DNA from: Prevotella sp. UBA2711
GTDB lineage: Bacteria > Bacteroidota > Bacteroidia > Bacteroidales > Bacteroidaceae
DNA length: 64,000 nt
Direction: 5' to 3'
Assembly: GCA_002354095.1 (NCBI GenBank)
Contig: DEKX01000038.1
Span: 1-64,000, forward strand
Shown here: piece after piece, positions 26,326 through 33,655 of the stretch
Layout of the letters: every line of letters starts with the position of its first letter
Position numbering within the stretch: the first letter of the stretch is position 1
Program-made: the position numbers and the translations under genes
The notes under the pieces: model-generated
What the model was told of the DNA's origin: nothing
Seen by the model: only the letters and a program-made list of their open reading frames with translations
Databases searched by the model: none

Positions 26326-27456
26326 ATGGCTAACAATAGTAACCTTGGTGCAGCAAAGGCTGCCAAAAACGATGAGTTCTACACGCAGTATGCCGACATC
26401 CAGAAGGAGGTGAATGCCTATCTGGAGTATAACCCCGATACGTTCCGTGACAAGACGGTGCTGCTGCCGTGCGACGACCCAGAGTGGAGCAACTTCACCC
26501 GGTTCTTTGCACAGAACTTCGAACGGCTCGGATTGCGACGGCTTATCTCAACGAGCTATGCCGTAGAGAGCAAAAAGTACAAAAACTACCAGCCCACGCT
26601 CTTCGAAACGGAGAATCCTCTGTTCGATATAGACAAGACGCGCATCAAAGGCAAGATTTTTGAGTTGACCTGCGACACCAACGGCAATGGGCGTATAGAC
26701 ATTGACGACTTGGAGTGGCACTATCTTGAGGGCGATGGTGACTTCCGCAGTAAAGAGGTCTGCCAACTGCGCGACGAAGCGGATATTATCGTGACGAATC
26801 CGCCGTTCTCGCTGTTTAGGGAGTTTGTTGCGTGGATATTCGAAGCAAATAAACAGTGTCTAATAGTTGGTAATCAAGGAGGTGTTGGATACAAAGAGGT
26901 ATTCCCGCTAATACAACAGAACCGCCTTTGGTATGGCAATGGATTTAGTGCGGGTAATGCATATTTTGGGCTTCCTCAGCAACAGGTTCGTGAATACTCT
27001 TCTGGAGTTTATGATGAAAAAACAGGTTTGGTAAAGTTTCGTAATTGTTGTTGGCTTACGAATATAGAGCATGGAAGAAGACATGAGCCGTTAAAACTGA
27101 TGTCAATGAAAGATAACATACGTTTTGGAAAACATAAGGATATAAGTGAACGTGGCTATTATTATCATTACGAGAATTACGATGCTATAGACGTTCCGTA
27201 CACGGATTCAATACCTGATGATTATGAAGGCACAATGGGTGTTCCCATTACCTTTCTAAGTAAATATTGTCCTGAGCAATTCGACATTATAGGCCATGCT
27301 CATGGAGATGCAGGAGTAGCACTTGGGCTAAAGCCATATGACAGAAAATTGAAAAAGAAAAATAAAGGATTGCGAGATGGTGATTTATATTACCTTGATG
27401 AAAATAACAACCCAACAATTCCCTACTCTCGAATACTCATTCGCAAAAAACAATAA
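26326..27456 (+). CDS. Adenine-specific DNA methyltransferase, M.EcoRI family
   Basis: The 376-residue enzyme should methylate N6 of adenine in a specific DNA site. The opening AAKNDEFYTQYADIQKEV and the catalytic motif NPPF (158-161) are characteristic of the EcoRI-type family. Length is usual. No R.EcoRI-like gene is adjacent; instead an HNH protein starts 5 bases downstream and a GIY-YIG nuclease follows, so the cutting partner is probably one of these. The long structured leader in front of it is unusual. Confidence 0.88.
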   Translation: MANNSNLGAAKAAKNDEFYTQYADIQKEVNAYLEYNPDTFRDKTVLLPCDDPEWSNFTRFFAQNFERLGLRRLISTSYAVESKKYKNYQPTLFETENPLFDIDKTRIKGKIFELTCDTNGNGRIDIDDLEWHYLEGDGDFRSKEVCQLRDEADIIVTNPPFSLFREFVAWIFEANKQCLIVGNQGGVGYKEVFPLIQQNRLWYGNGFSAGNAYFGLPQQQVREYSSGVYDEKTGLVKFRNCCWLTNIEHGRRHEPLKLMSMKDNIRFGKHKDISERGYYYHYENYDAIDVPYTDSIPDDYEGTMGVPITFLSKYCPEQFDIIGHAHGDAGVALGLKPYDRKLKKKNKGLRDGDLYYLDENNNPTIPYSRILIRKKQ

Positions 27457-27461
27457 CCGCT

Positions 27462-28649
27462 ATGACACCTACATTAGTAACCGACTGGACCATTGGCGAT
27501 ATCTGCAAAGGGTTCCAGTATAACGAATATGAAGGGAAAGGCTTGTATGGCCTTTCTGGTAAGTTGACCATTCAGCCGCAGTTTCAACGTCACTACCTCT
27601 ATGCAGAGAATGGCGGAAAGAAGGAGGTGGATGTGATCCAGTCTGTCCGCAACGGCTACCCTTTGGGACTGATATATTTCTCCAAGGTAGGTGAGGACAA
27701 ATACGAAGTGCTTGACGGTCAGCAGCGCATCACGTCACTGGGACGTTTCATCACGGAGAAGTTCGCATGGATTGACAGTGACGGACGCCCATGGTACTTT
27801 ACTGCACTCAACAAAGAAGAGCAAGAGAAGTTTCTGAACACAAAGTTGCTCATCTACGTCTGCGAAGGAACAGAGAAGGAAATCAAAGACTGGTTCCGCA
27901 CCATCAACATCGTTGGCATTCCGCTGAACACGCAAGAGATACTCAATGCTGTCTATTCGGGTCCGTTTGTCGACAAGGCCAAGGAGGAGTTCTCCAACTC
28001 AAACAACACGAATGTCAACAAGTGGAGCCACTATATACCAGGTAACGTCAAGCGTCAAGACTTTCTGCATGCTGCTTTGGCATGGGTGTCGAAAGATACT
28101 GGCGACAATAAGCGTATCGAGGACTATATGTCTGCCCATCGTAATGACGACGATATACAGAAACTGAAGGCTTACTTCACCTCCGTCATCGACTGGATAA
28201 CTTCCGTCTTCGACTTCACGCCCGAGAAAGAGATGTGCGGACTGAAGTGGGGTGAACTCTATGAGCGATTCCACAAGACACCGTACAATCCAGCAGAAGT
28301 GGCTGAGAAGGTGCGCGAACTCTATGAGAGTTTCTACGTGAAAGACAAGAAGGGTATCTACGAATACATTCTTGACGGCTGTCAGAACACAAAACTGCTG
28401 AATGTCCGTGTGTTCGACGAACCAACGAAGAAAGCCGTCTATGCCCAGCAGACAGCAGCGGCCAAGGAGAAGGGCGAGAGTAACTGCCCACTATGCGCAA
28501 TCGGTCACGATCAGAACCATACCAAGATATGGGACTTGAAAGACATGGATGCCGACCATGTGACCGCATGGAGCAAGGGTGGCTCAACTGATATAGAGAA
28601 CTGCCAGATGCTGTGCAAGACGCATAACAGGGCGAAAGGAAACAGATAA
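27462..28649 (+). CDS. DUF262 protein with C-terminal HNH nuclease domain
   Basis: The 395-residue protein joins a DUF262 (GmrSD-N, ParB-like) domain, with the signature DGQQR at 85-89, to a C-terminal HNH domain. The HNH part has CPLC at 342-345, ADHVTAWSKGG with His366, and a final CKTHNRAKG. DUF262 domains in restriction proteins are nucleotide-dependent and often recognise modified DNA. It sits 5 bases after the methylase and 11 bases before the GIY-YIG gene, so all three are cotranscribed. It may act as a modification-dependent nuclease or as the partner of the methylase. Confidence 0.88.
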   Translation: MTPTLVTDWTIGDICKGFQYNEYEGKGLYGLSGKLTIQPQFQRHYLYAENGGKKEVDVIQSVRNGYPLGLIYFSKVGEDKYEVLDGQQRITSLGRFITEKFAWIDSDGRPWYFTALNKEEQEKFLNTKLLIYVCEGTEKEIKDWFRTINIVGIPLNTQEILNAVYSGPFVDKAKEEFSNSNNTNVNKWSHYIPGNVKRQDFLHAALAWVSKDTGDNKRIEDYMSAHRNDDDIQKLKAYFTSVIDWITSVFDFTPEKEMCGLKWGELYERFHKTPYNPAEVAEKVRELYESFYVKDKKGIYEYILDGCQNTKLLNVRVFDEPTKKAVYAQQTAAAKEKGESNCPLCAIGHDQNHTKIWDLKDMDADHVTAWSKGGSTDIENCQMLCKTHNRAKGNR

Positions 28650-28660
28650 AAGAAGTATTT

Positions 28661-29506
28661 ATGGCAAGAGGCAAAGTAATAACAACCCACCTGCGTACGG
28701 GTGAGCCTAACGGTATCCGTACGGTGTTCATCAGCAACAAGATTTGCGAGATGATAGTGTTTCCCAAATCAGAGTTTGAGATGGTGAGTAAACTGGATGA
28801 AAGTTCACGCCCGGCACTTTACATCCTGCTGGGTGAAAACGAGAATGGGGTGGCACAAGCATATATCGGGGAGACCACTAATGGCGTGCAACGGATTAAC
28901 AATCACAAAAATCACAAGCTATTCTGGAACAAATGCCTGATGTTTGTAGCTAAAGATAATAGTATAAACAAAGCGGATGTGCTCTATCTTGAACGTAAAT
29001 CAATAGAGTTGGCTACAGATTGTTCGCAGTACGGGGTGTTGAACGAGAAACCAGGAAACGAAATATCGCTGTCAAACTATCAACAGGATATCATGGATGA
29101 GTTCTTCGATGATGTACGACTTCTGGCTTCATTCATTGGATGTCCCATCTTCGAGAAACAAGAGAAAATACACACCAAGAAGGGTGACAATCTATTCCAC
29201 ATCACGGTGCGTGACGCTAAAGCTCATGCCATCTTCAACGAGACCGACCACTCGATGCGTATTCTGAAGGGCAGTCTGTTGCCGCAAAGCACGGTGCCTT
29301 CGTATAGGGACGGTGAAAAGCGTAATGCCATCATAGCTGCCATGTCGAAGCCTACCAAGGACGGTTTCTGGGAGTTGCAGCAAGACTATGTGCTGGCCAG
29401 TCCCAGCACGGCAGCCAGTTATTGTTCCGGTCGCAGTACCAATGGATGGGAGCACTGGATCAACGATGCAGGACAGTCGCTGGACGAATTGTATAGGAGC
29501 GAGTGA
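28661..29506 (+). CDS. GIY-YIG nuclease with C-terminal DUF4357
   Basis: The 281-residue protein has a GIY-YIG fold: ALYIL (52-56), AYIGE (67-71), Arg78 and the metal-binding Glu in YLERKSI (Glu111). The C-terminus (about 230-278, LASPSTAASYCSGRSTNGWEHW ends this way in pieces) is a DUF4357 module, common in DNA-targeting proteins. It is the third gene of the methylase operon and could be its restriction nuclease, as GIY-YIG type II enzymes are known. Exact cofactor and target are unknown. Confidence 0.85.
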   Translation: MARGKVITTHLRTGEPNGIRTVFISNKICEMIVFPKSEFEMVSKLDESSRPALYILLGENENGVAQAYIGETTNGVQRINNHKNHKLFWNKCLMFVAKDNSINKADVLYLERKSIELATDCSQYGVLNEKPGNEISLSNYQQDIMDEFFDDVRLLASFIGCPIFEKQEKIHTKKGDNLFHITVRDAKAHAIFNETDHSMRILKGSLLPQSTVPSYRDGEKRNAIIAAMSKPTKDGFWELQQDYVLASPSTAASYCSGRSTNGWEHWINDAGQSLDELYRSE

Positions 29507-29513
29507 ATTTTAA

Positions 29514-29599
29514 TTATTGCAATATTGACTTCGTCGATAATGCCAACGCTCGGCATAATTGATGCAAGCATCATTTTGCACTCACTTATTGCAATATTG
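29514..29599. repeat. Two identical 14-base repeats with palindromic centre
   Basis: TTATTGCAATATTG at 29514 and 29586, 72 bases apart. Both contain TATTGCAATA, so they could bind a dimeric factor. Confidence 0.5.
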
Positions 29600-29783
29600 C
29601 ATTGCATTGATTCCCAGTTCATCGAGTCGATGATTCGTCCAATGGAATAACCCGCAAAACAGAATAATAACATAAGGCACTCTTTGACAAGATTTTGGTA
29701 GATTTATTTGACCTGCGGTCGAATTTTCTTAAGACTCGCCATGCTCGAATAAGCGTCGCAAAGAACCGAGCGGTCGCGACTCA

Positions 29784-29810
29784 ACAAAGAAAATGCAAGC
29801 ATTTCTTTGT
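29784..29810. terminator. AT-rich hairpin upstream of the MNT gene
   Basis: ACAAAGAAAATGC pairs with GCATTTCTTTGT with one bulged A and a 2-base loop. There is no T-run, so it may be structural or regulatory rather than a terminator. Confidence 0.35.
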
Positions 29811-29850
29811 ATTCGCTGCTCCAAAATTTGGAAGTTTGACGGGAAATACC

Positions 29851-29858
29851 TATCTTTG
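29851..29858 (+). promoter_or_regulatory. -7 box of the MNT/HEPN pair
   Basis: TATCTTTG matches the consensus nine bases before the ATG at 29867. Confidence 0.65.
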
Positions 29859-29866
29859 CAACTGAA

Positions 29867-30163
29867 ATGATTGATAGAACTGAATGCATACGTAAATTAG
29901 AGACCTGTAAGAACGTGGTGGCTGATAAGTTCGGCGTTCGTTCTATGAGGTTGTTTGGATCGGTTGCCCGTAATGAGCAAAACGAATCAAGCGATGTAGA
30001 TGTATGTGTCGAGATGGAACCAAGTCTTCTTAGGCGTTCAGGCTTGAAAATCTATCTTGAAGAACTGCTAAATTGTAAGGTGGATGTTTTGCGCATTCAT
30101 AAGAATATGGATAGTTATTTAGTCCAACAGATAGAAAGAGATGGAATCCTTATCTTTAACTGA
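29867..30163 (+). CDS. MntA-type nucleotidyltransferase antitoxin
   Basis: The 98-residue protein is a minimal nucleotidyltransferase: GSVAR (31-35) and SDVDV with Asp43 and Asp45 form the metal site. In MntA/HepT systems this protein adds AMP to a tyrosine of the HEPN toxin and so neutralises it. Its 3' end overlaps the toxin gene by 23 bases, the normal order and coupling for this system. Confidence 0.9.
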   Translation: MIDRTECIRKLETCKNVVADKFGVRSMRLFGSVARNEQNESSDVDVCVEMEPSLLRRSGLKIYLEELLNCKVDVLRIHKNMDSYLVQQIERDGILIFN

Positions 30164-30533
30164 TAGACAGACTGCTCTCCATATTCTTGACCGGATAGAA
30201 GAGGCTATCAATACTGTACAAATACGCAATTCGGTTATTCGTAATGCTGACGACTTTCTTTTAACCCCAGAAGGGAGGGAGAAATTGGATGCTGCATGTA
30301 TGGTTATTGAAGCTATTGGTGAAAGTTTTAAGAATCTCGACAAATTGACAAAGTTCGATTTACTGCCCTTATATCCGTCTATTGAGTGGAAAGAGGTGAA
30401 AGGTGTCAGAGACGTTATTGCCCATCATTACTTTGATATAGATGCGAATGAGATTTTTTCTATCATCAATAATGATTTTGACTCCTTGAAAGATGCTGTA
30501 CGCTTCTTTAAGGAAGTATTAGCAGACAAATAG
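30141..30533 (+). CDS. HepT-type HEPN ribonuclease toxin
   Basis: The 130-residue helical protein carries the HEPN active-site motif Rx4HxY: Arg90, His95 and Tyr97 in RDVIAHHYF. HepT toxins cut RNA as dimers, and the Tyr is the residue modified by the MntA partner. All key residues are present, so the pair is probably functional and may act against phage or stabilise the island. Confidence 0.9.
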   Translation: MESLSLTDRQTALHILDRIEEAINTVQIRNSVIRNADDFLLTPEGREKLDAACMVIEAIGESFKNLDKLTKFDLLPLYPSIEWKEVKGVRDVIAHHYFDIDANEIFSIINNDFDSLKDAVRFFKEVLADK

Positions 30534-30633
30534 TCTAAAGATAAAACTTGTTGCTGGGCGCCATAACAAAATTATTAACAATATTTTAGTGAAAATAGTG
30601 GCAGAAATGTTTGGCGGTTTCAAGTATTTTTAG

Positions 30634-30641
30634 TACCTTTG
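30634..30641 (+). promoter_or_regulatory. -7 box of the HU-like gene
   Basis: TACCTTTG, a full match to TAnnTTTG, 60 bases before the start codon, giving a leader of about 55 bases. Confidence 0.65.
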
Positions 30642-30701
30642 TAAGCAAGAAAGGCAGGAAAGTCCTGACCTGGATAATGTTTCACTTAATAATCTGATAT
30701 C

Positions 30702-31205
30702 ATGAGTAAAATTATTTACGAAGTTTACAAGAACGACATCAAGGATTCTGAGTCTGTGATGTATGGGAAGTACTACGCGCGTCTGAAGAGTGTCGAGACC
30801 ATGACGCTGCCTAAGATGGCTAAGCACATTTCGGAGCATGGAAGCGTGTTCACCGAGGATGTTGTGGAGGGCGTCATGAAGAAGGTCAAGTCGTGTCTGA
30901 TTGAACAGCTTTTGGACTCCAAGAAGGTGAAGGTGAATGGGCTCGGCACGTTCTACCTGACGGCTGAGTGCCAGAAGGGCGGTGCCGACAAGGAGGAGGA
31001 TTTCAATGTGAAGGAGCACTTGAAGGCGCTGCACATCCGATTCCTCCCCGATCAGACGGCTGAGGACAATCTGTCGAGCCGCGAGTTCATCAAGAAGGCT
31101 GAGTTCGTCAATGTCAAGTCGCTGTTGAAGTCCGATGAAGAGGGTTCTACCTCAGGCACCAATCCAGGCGGCGGTAATGCCCCAGGACCCAGTGCCGAAG
31201 GGTGA
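30702..31205 (+). CDS. HU-like DNA-binding protein with disordered Gly-rich tail
   Basis: The 167-residue protein belongs to the Bacteroidota HU-like group. The HU part covers about residues 15-125 (TLPKMAKHISEHGSVFTEDVVEGV, KVNGLGTFYLT), and the last 20 residues are a Ser/Gly/Pro-rich tail. It should bend or coat DNA. In Bacteroidales this type of gene often lies close to a DUF3987 primase; here that primase is about 12 kb away, with the defence genes in between. Confidence 0.85.
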   Translation: MSKIIYEVYKNDIKDSESVMYGKYYARLKSVETMTLPKMAKHISEHGSVFTEDVVEGVMKKVKSCLIEQLLDSKKVKVNGLGTFYLTAECQKGGADKEEDFNVKEHLKALHIRFLPDQTAEDNLSSREFIKKAEFVNVKSLLKSDEEGSTSGTNPGGGNAPGPSAEG

Positions 31206-31302
31206 TTGAAAGTTCATAGTCACACAGAAATTCACAGAAATCACAGAAACATTGGTGCTCCGATAGATTCTTTGATTTCCCACGGCATAGATTAAGAGAA
31301 TT

Positions 31303-31335
31303 AAAAGCAGATACGAAAAATATCTGCTTTTTTGG
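31303..31335 (+). terminator. Terminator of the HU-like gene
   Basis: An 11-base-pair stem (31303-31313 with 31321-31331) with a 7-base loop runs into a T-tract. It lies between the converging HU-like and Tex genes and is A/T symmetric, so it may serve both. Confidence 0.8.
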
Positions 31336-31368
31336 TTATTCCGACTACCATACGTTTGGTATATCTGC

Positions 31369-33525
31369 CTATTTGGTCATCCCCTTCATGCTGAGCGAGA
31401 TGCGGTGACGGCGCAGATCGACCTCGATGACACGGACGCGGACGTGCTGGTGGAGGCGAACCACTTGCGTGGGGTCGCTCACGTATTTATCGGCTAATTG
31501 CGAGATATGCACCAAGCCGTCCTGATGGACACCGATGTCAACGAAGGCTCCGAAGTTGGTGATGTTGGTCACGATGCCAGGCAACTCCATTCCCTCGTGC
31601 AAATCTTCCATCGTCTGAACAGAGGCATCGAACTCAAACTCCTCAATCTGCTGACGAGGGTCGCGCCCGGGTTTCTCCAACTCTTTCATGATGTCCGTCA
31701 GTGTGGGCAGTCCGATGGTGTCTGTCACGTAGTGACGGATGTCAATCTCGGAGCGTTTCTCCTTATTATTAATAAGGTCGTCAACACTGCAATGGTGGTC
31801 TTTCGCCATCAGCTCCACCACGCCATAGCTCTCAGGATGCACGGCACTGTTGTCAAGTGGATTCTTAGCTCCGGGAATGCGGAGGAATCCTGCACATTGC
31901 TGGAAGGCAGCAGGCCCCAGTCGGGGCACTTTCTTCAGTTGGGAACGGCTGGTGAATGCTCCGTTCTCCTTGCGATATTCCACGATATTCTTTGCCAGCA
32001 CGGGTCCGAGTCCGCTGACGTACATCAGCAGATGTTGCGAGGCGGTGTTCAGATTGACGCCCACCTGATTGACACAACTCTCTACGGTCTGGTCAAGCGA
32101 GTGCTTGAGTTTCGTCTGGTCCACATCATGCTGATACTGCCCCACGCCAATGCTCTTGGGGTCAATCTTTACGAGTTCCGCCAGGGGGTCCATCAGTCGG
32201 CGACCTATCGAGACGGCACCACGCACGGTGACGTCCTCGTCAGGAAACTCCTCGCGAGCCGTCGCTGAGGCAGAATAGACAGAGGCTCCGTCTTCGCTGA
32301 CGACGAAGACTGTAGGTGTGGTAGGTTGGGTTAGGGATTGTAGGGTATCTTGAATAAAGTCCTTCGTCTCACGGCTGGCAGTGCCGTTGCCGATGGCGAT
32401 CGCCTCGATGTGGTAGTCAGCTATCATCTGTTGCAGATGCACCGTAGCCTGTGCACGATGATTGACGGGAGGATGAGGGAAAATAGCCTCGTGATGCAGC
32501 AGATTGCCCTGAGCGTCCAAGCATACCACCTTACAGCCCGTGCGGAAACCCGGGTCGATGCCCATCACGCGCTTTTGTCCTAATGGGGCGCCTAACAGCA
32601 ATTGGCGCAGATTCTCCGTAAACACCTTGATGGCTTCCTCGTCGGCACGTTCCTTGCTGAGATTGGAAAACTCCGTTTCAATAGAAGGGCAGAGCAGTCG
32701 CTTGTAGCCATCCTCCACGGCTTCGGCTACCAAGCGCTGACAGGCACCGTTGCCACGCACATAATTGCGCTGCAACCGCTGTACGGCATCATCGTCGTCG
32801 ATGGTGATACTCACTCGCAGGATGCCTTCGTTTTCGCCTCGGCGCATCGCTAACAGACGGTGGGATGAGCAACGCTTCAGCGGTTCCTCCCAATCGAAAT
32901 AGTCGGAATACTTGGCTGCCTCGTCCGTATCCTTCTTGGCTTTCACCACTTTGGAAACGATGAAAGCCTCACGGCGGAAAGCGGCCCGCACCTGATTGCG
33001 ACTGCGCTCATCCTCGCTCACCTGTTCGGCTATGATATCCTGGGCGCCTTGGAGGGCGGTGGCGACATCGGAAATGTCGCCCACAACGAAACGCTTGGCT
33101 GCGATTTCGGGGCGAGGCTCGCGTTGCAGGAGCAGCAGTTGGGCAAGGGGCTCTAAGCCTTGTTCGCGTGCTATTTGGGCACGTGTGCGACGTTTGGGTT
33201 TATAGGGCAGGTAGATGTCCTCCAGGACGGTTGACTCCCAACAGTCGTTGATACGCTTCTCGAGGTCGGCAGTCATTTTTCCCAGTTCGGTGATGGTCTT
33301 GATGACTGTGTCTTTGCGTTTGGCAATCTCCTGAAGTACTGCCAGCCGATTGCTGATGGACGTAATCTGCACTTCGTCCAATCCTCCTGTTCGCTCCTTT
33401 CTGTAGCGCGAAATGAAGGGGATGGTACAGCCCTCGTCCAGCAGCTTTAAAGTATTCTCGACAGCGTGGTCGGAAAGATGCAGTTCGTTGGCAATCAGTT
33501 GGGTAAATATCTTTAAATGTTCCAT
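31369..33525 (-). CDS. tex: Tex-family transcription accessory protein
   Basis: The 718-residue protein is a bacterial Spt6-like factor. It has the N-terminal helical Tex domain (ENTLKLLDEGCTIPFISRYRKERTGGLDE), a YqgF-like fold (MGIDPGFRTGCKV), helix-hairpin-helix repeats (LGPVLAKNIVEYR) and a C-terminal S1 RNA-binding domain (GLVHISQLADKYV). It binds nucleic acid and affects transcription and stress tolerance. The frame is open 29 codons upstream, but ATG 33525 matches the family start and lies after a minus-strand -7 box. Confidence 0.93.
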   Translation of the reverse strand: MEHLKIFTQLIANELHLSDHAVENTLKLLDEGCTIPFISRYRKERTGGLDEVQITSISNRLAVLQEIAKRKDTVIKTITELGKMTADLEKRINDCWESTVLEDIYLPYKPKRRTRAQIAREQGLEPLAQLLLLQREPRPEIAAKRFVVGDISDVATALQGAQDIIAEQVSEDERSRNQVRAAFRREAFIVSKVVKAKKDTDEAAKYSDYFDWEEPLKRCSSHRLLAMRRGENEGILRVSITIDDDDAVQRLQRNYVRGNGACQRLVAEAVEDGYKRLLCPSIETEFSNLSKERADEEAIKVFTENLRQLLLGAPLGQKRVMGIDPGFRTGCKVVCLDAQGNLLHHEAIFPHPPVNHRAQATVHLQQMIADYHIEAIAIGNGTASRETKDFIQDTLQSLTQPTTPTVFVVSEDGASVYSASATAREEFPDEDVTVRGAVSIGRRLMDPLAELVKIDPKSIGVGQYQHDVDQTKLKHSLDQTVESCVNQVGVNLNTASQHLLMYVSGLGPVLAKNIVEYRKENGAFTSRSQLKKVPRLGPAAFQQCAGFLRIPGAKNPLDNSAVHPESYGVVELMAKDHHCSVDDLINNKEKRSEIDIRHYVTDTIGLPTLTDIMKELEKPGRDPRQQIEEFEFDASVQTMEDLHEGMELPGIVTNITNFGAFVDIGVHQDGLVHISQLADKYVSDPTQVVRLHQHVRVRVIEVDLRRHRISLSMKGMTK

Positions 33526-33545
33526 AATCATGCAGTTTATGGCTA

Positions 33546-33553
33546 CAAAAGTA
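33546..33553 (-). promoter_or_regulatory. -7 box for tex
   Basis: On the minus strand the sequence is TACTTTTG, 21 bases upstream of the ATG at 33525. Confidence 0.6.
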
Positions 33554-33628
33554 AGGAAAAAATGCGAGAATAGCATCATTTGGAAACTAATTAATATTAA
33601 TTTATTTTGCATTTCAGTGGATTTGTGC

Positions 33629-33636
33629 TACCTTTG
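33629..33636 (+). promoter_or_regulatory. -7 box for the ABC-F gene
   Basis: TACCTTTG lies 20 bases before the ATG at 33656. It makes the earlier in-frame ATG at 33638 an unlikely start. The tex and ABC-F promoters are divergent and about 75 bases apart. Confidence 0.65.
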
Positions 33637-33655
33637 CATGCTCAAAATAAGACTT

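Larger units (their letters stand above)
29507..29866. other. Gap between the methylase operon and the MNT/HEPN pair
   Basis: No gene is visible. It contains two copies of TTATTGCAATATTG (29514-29527 and 29586-29599), each holding the palindrome TATTGCAATA, and a hairpin at 29784-29810 (12 pairs, one bulge). A -7 box (29851-29858) ends it. Confidence 0.6.

Noticed and set aside
15466..31300. tRNA gene as integration site for the island
   Set aside because: I found no cloverleaf-like sequence with a TTCGA-type T-loop near either edge; the GGTTCGG at 26007 belongs to a local hairpin only.
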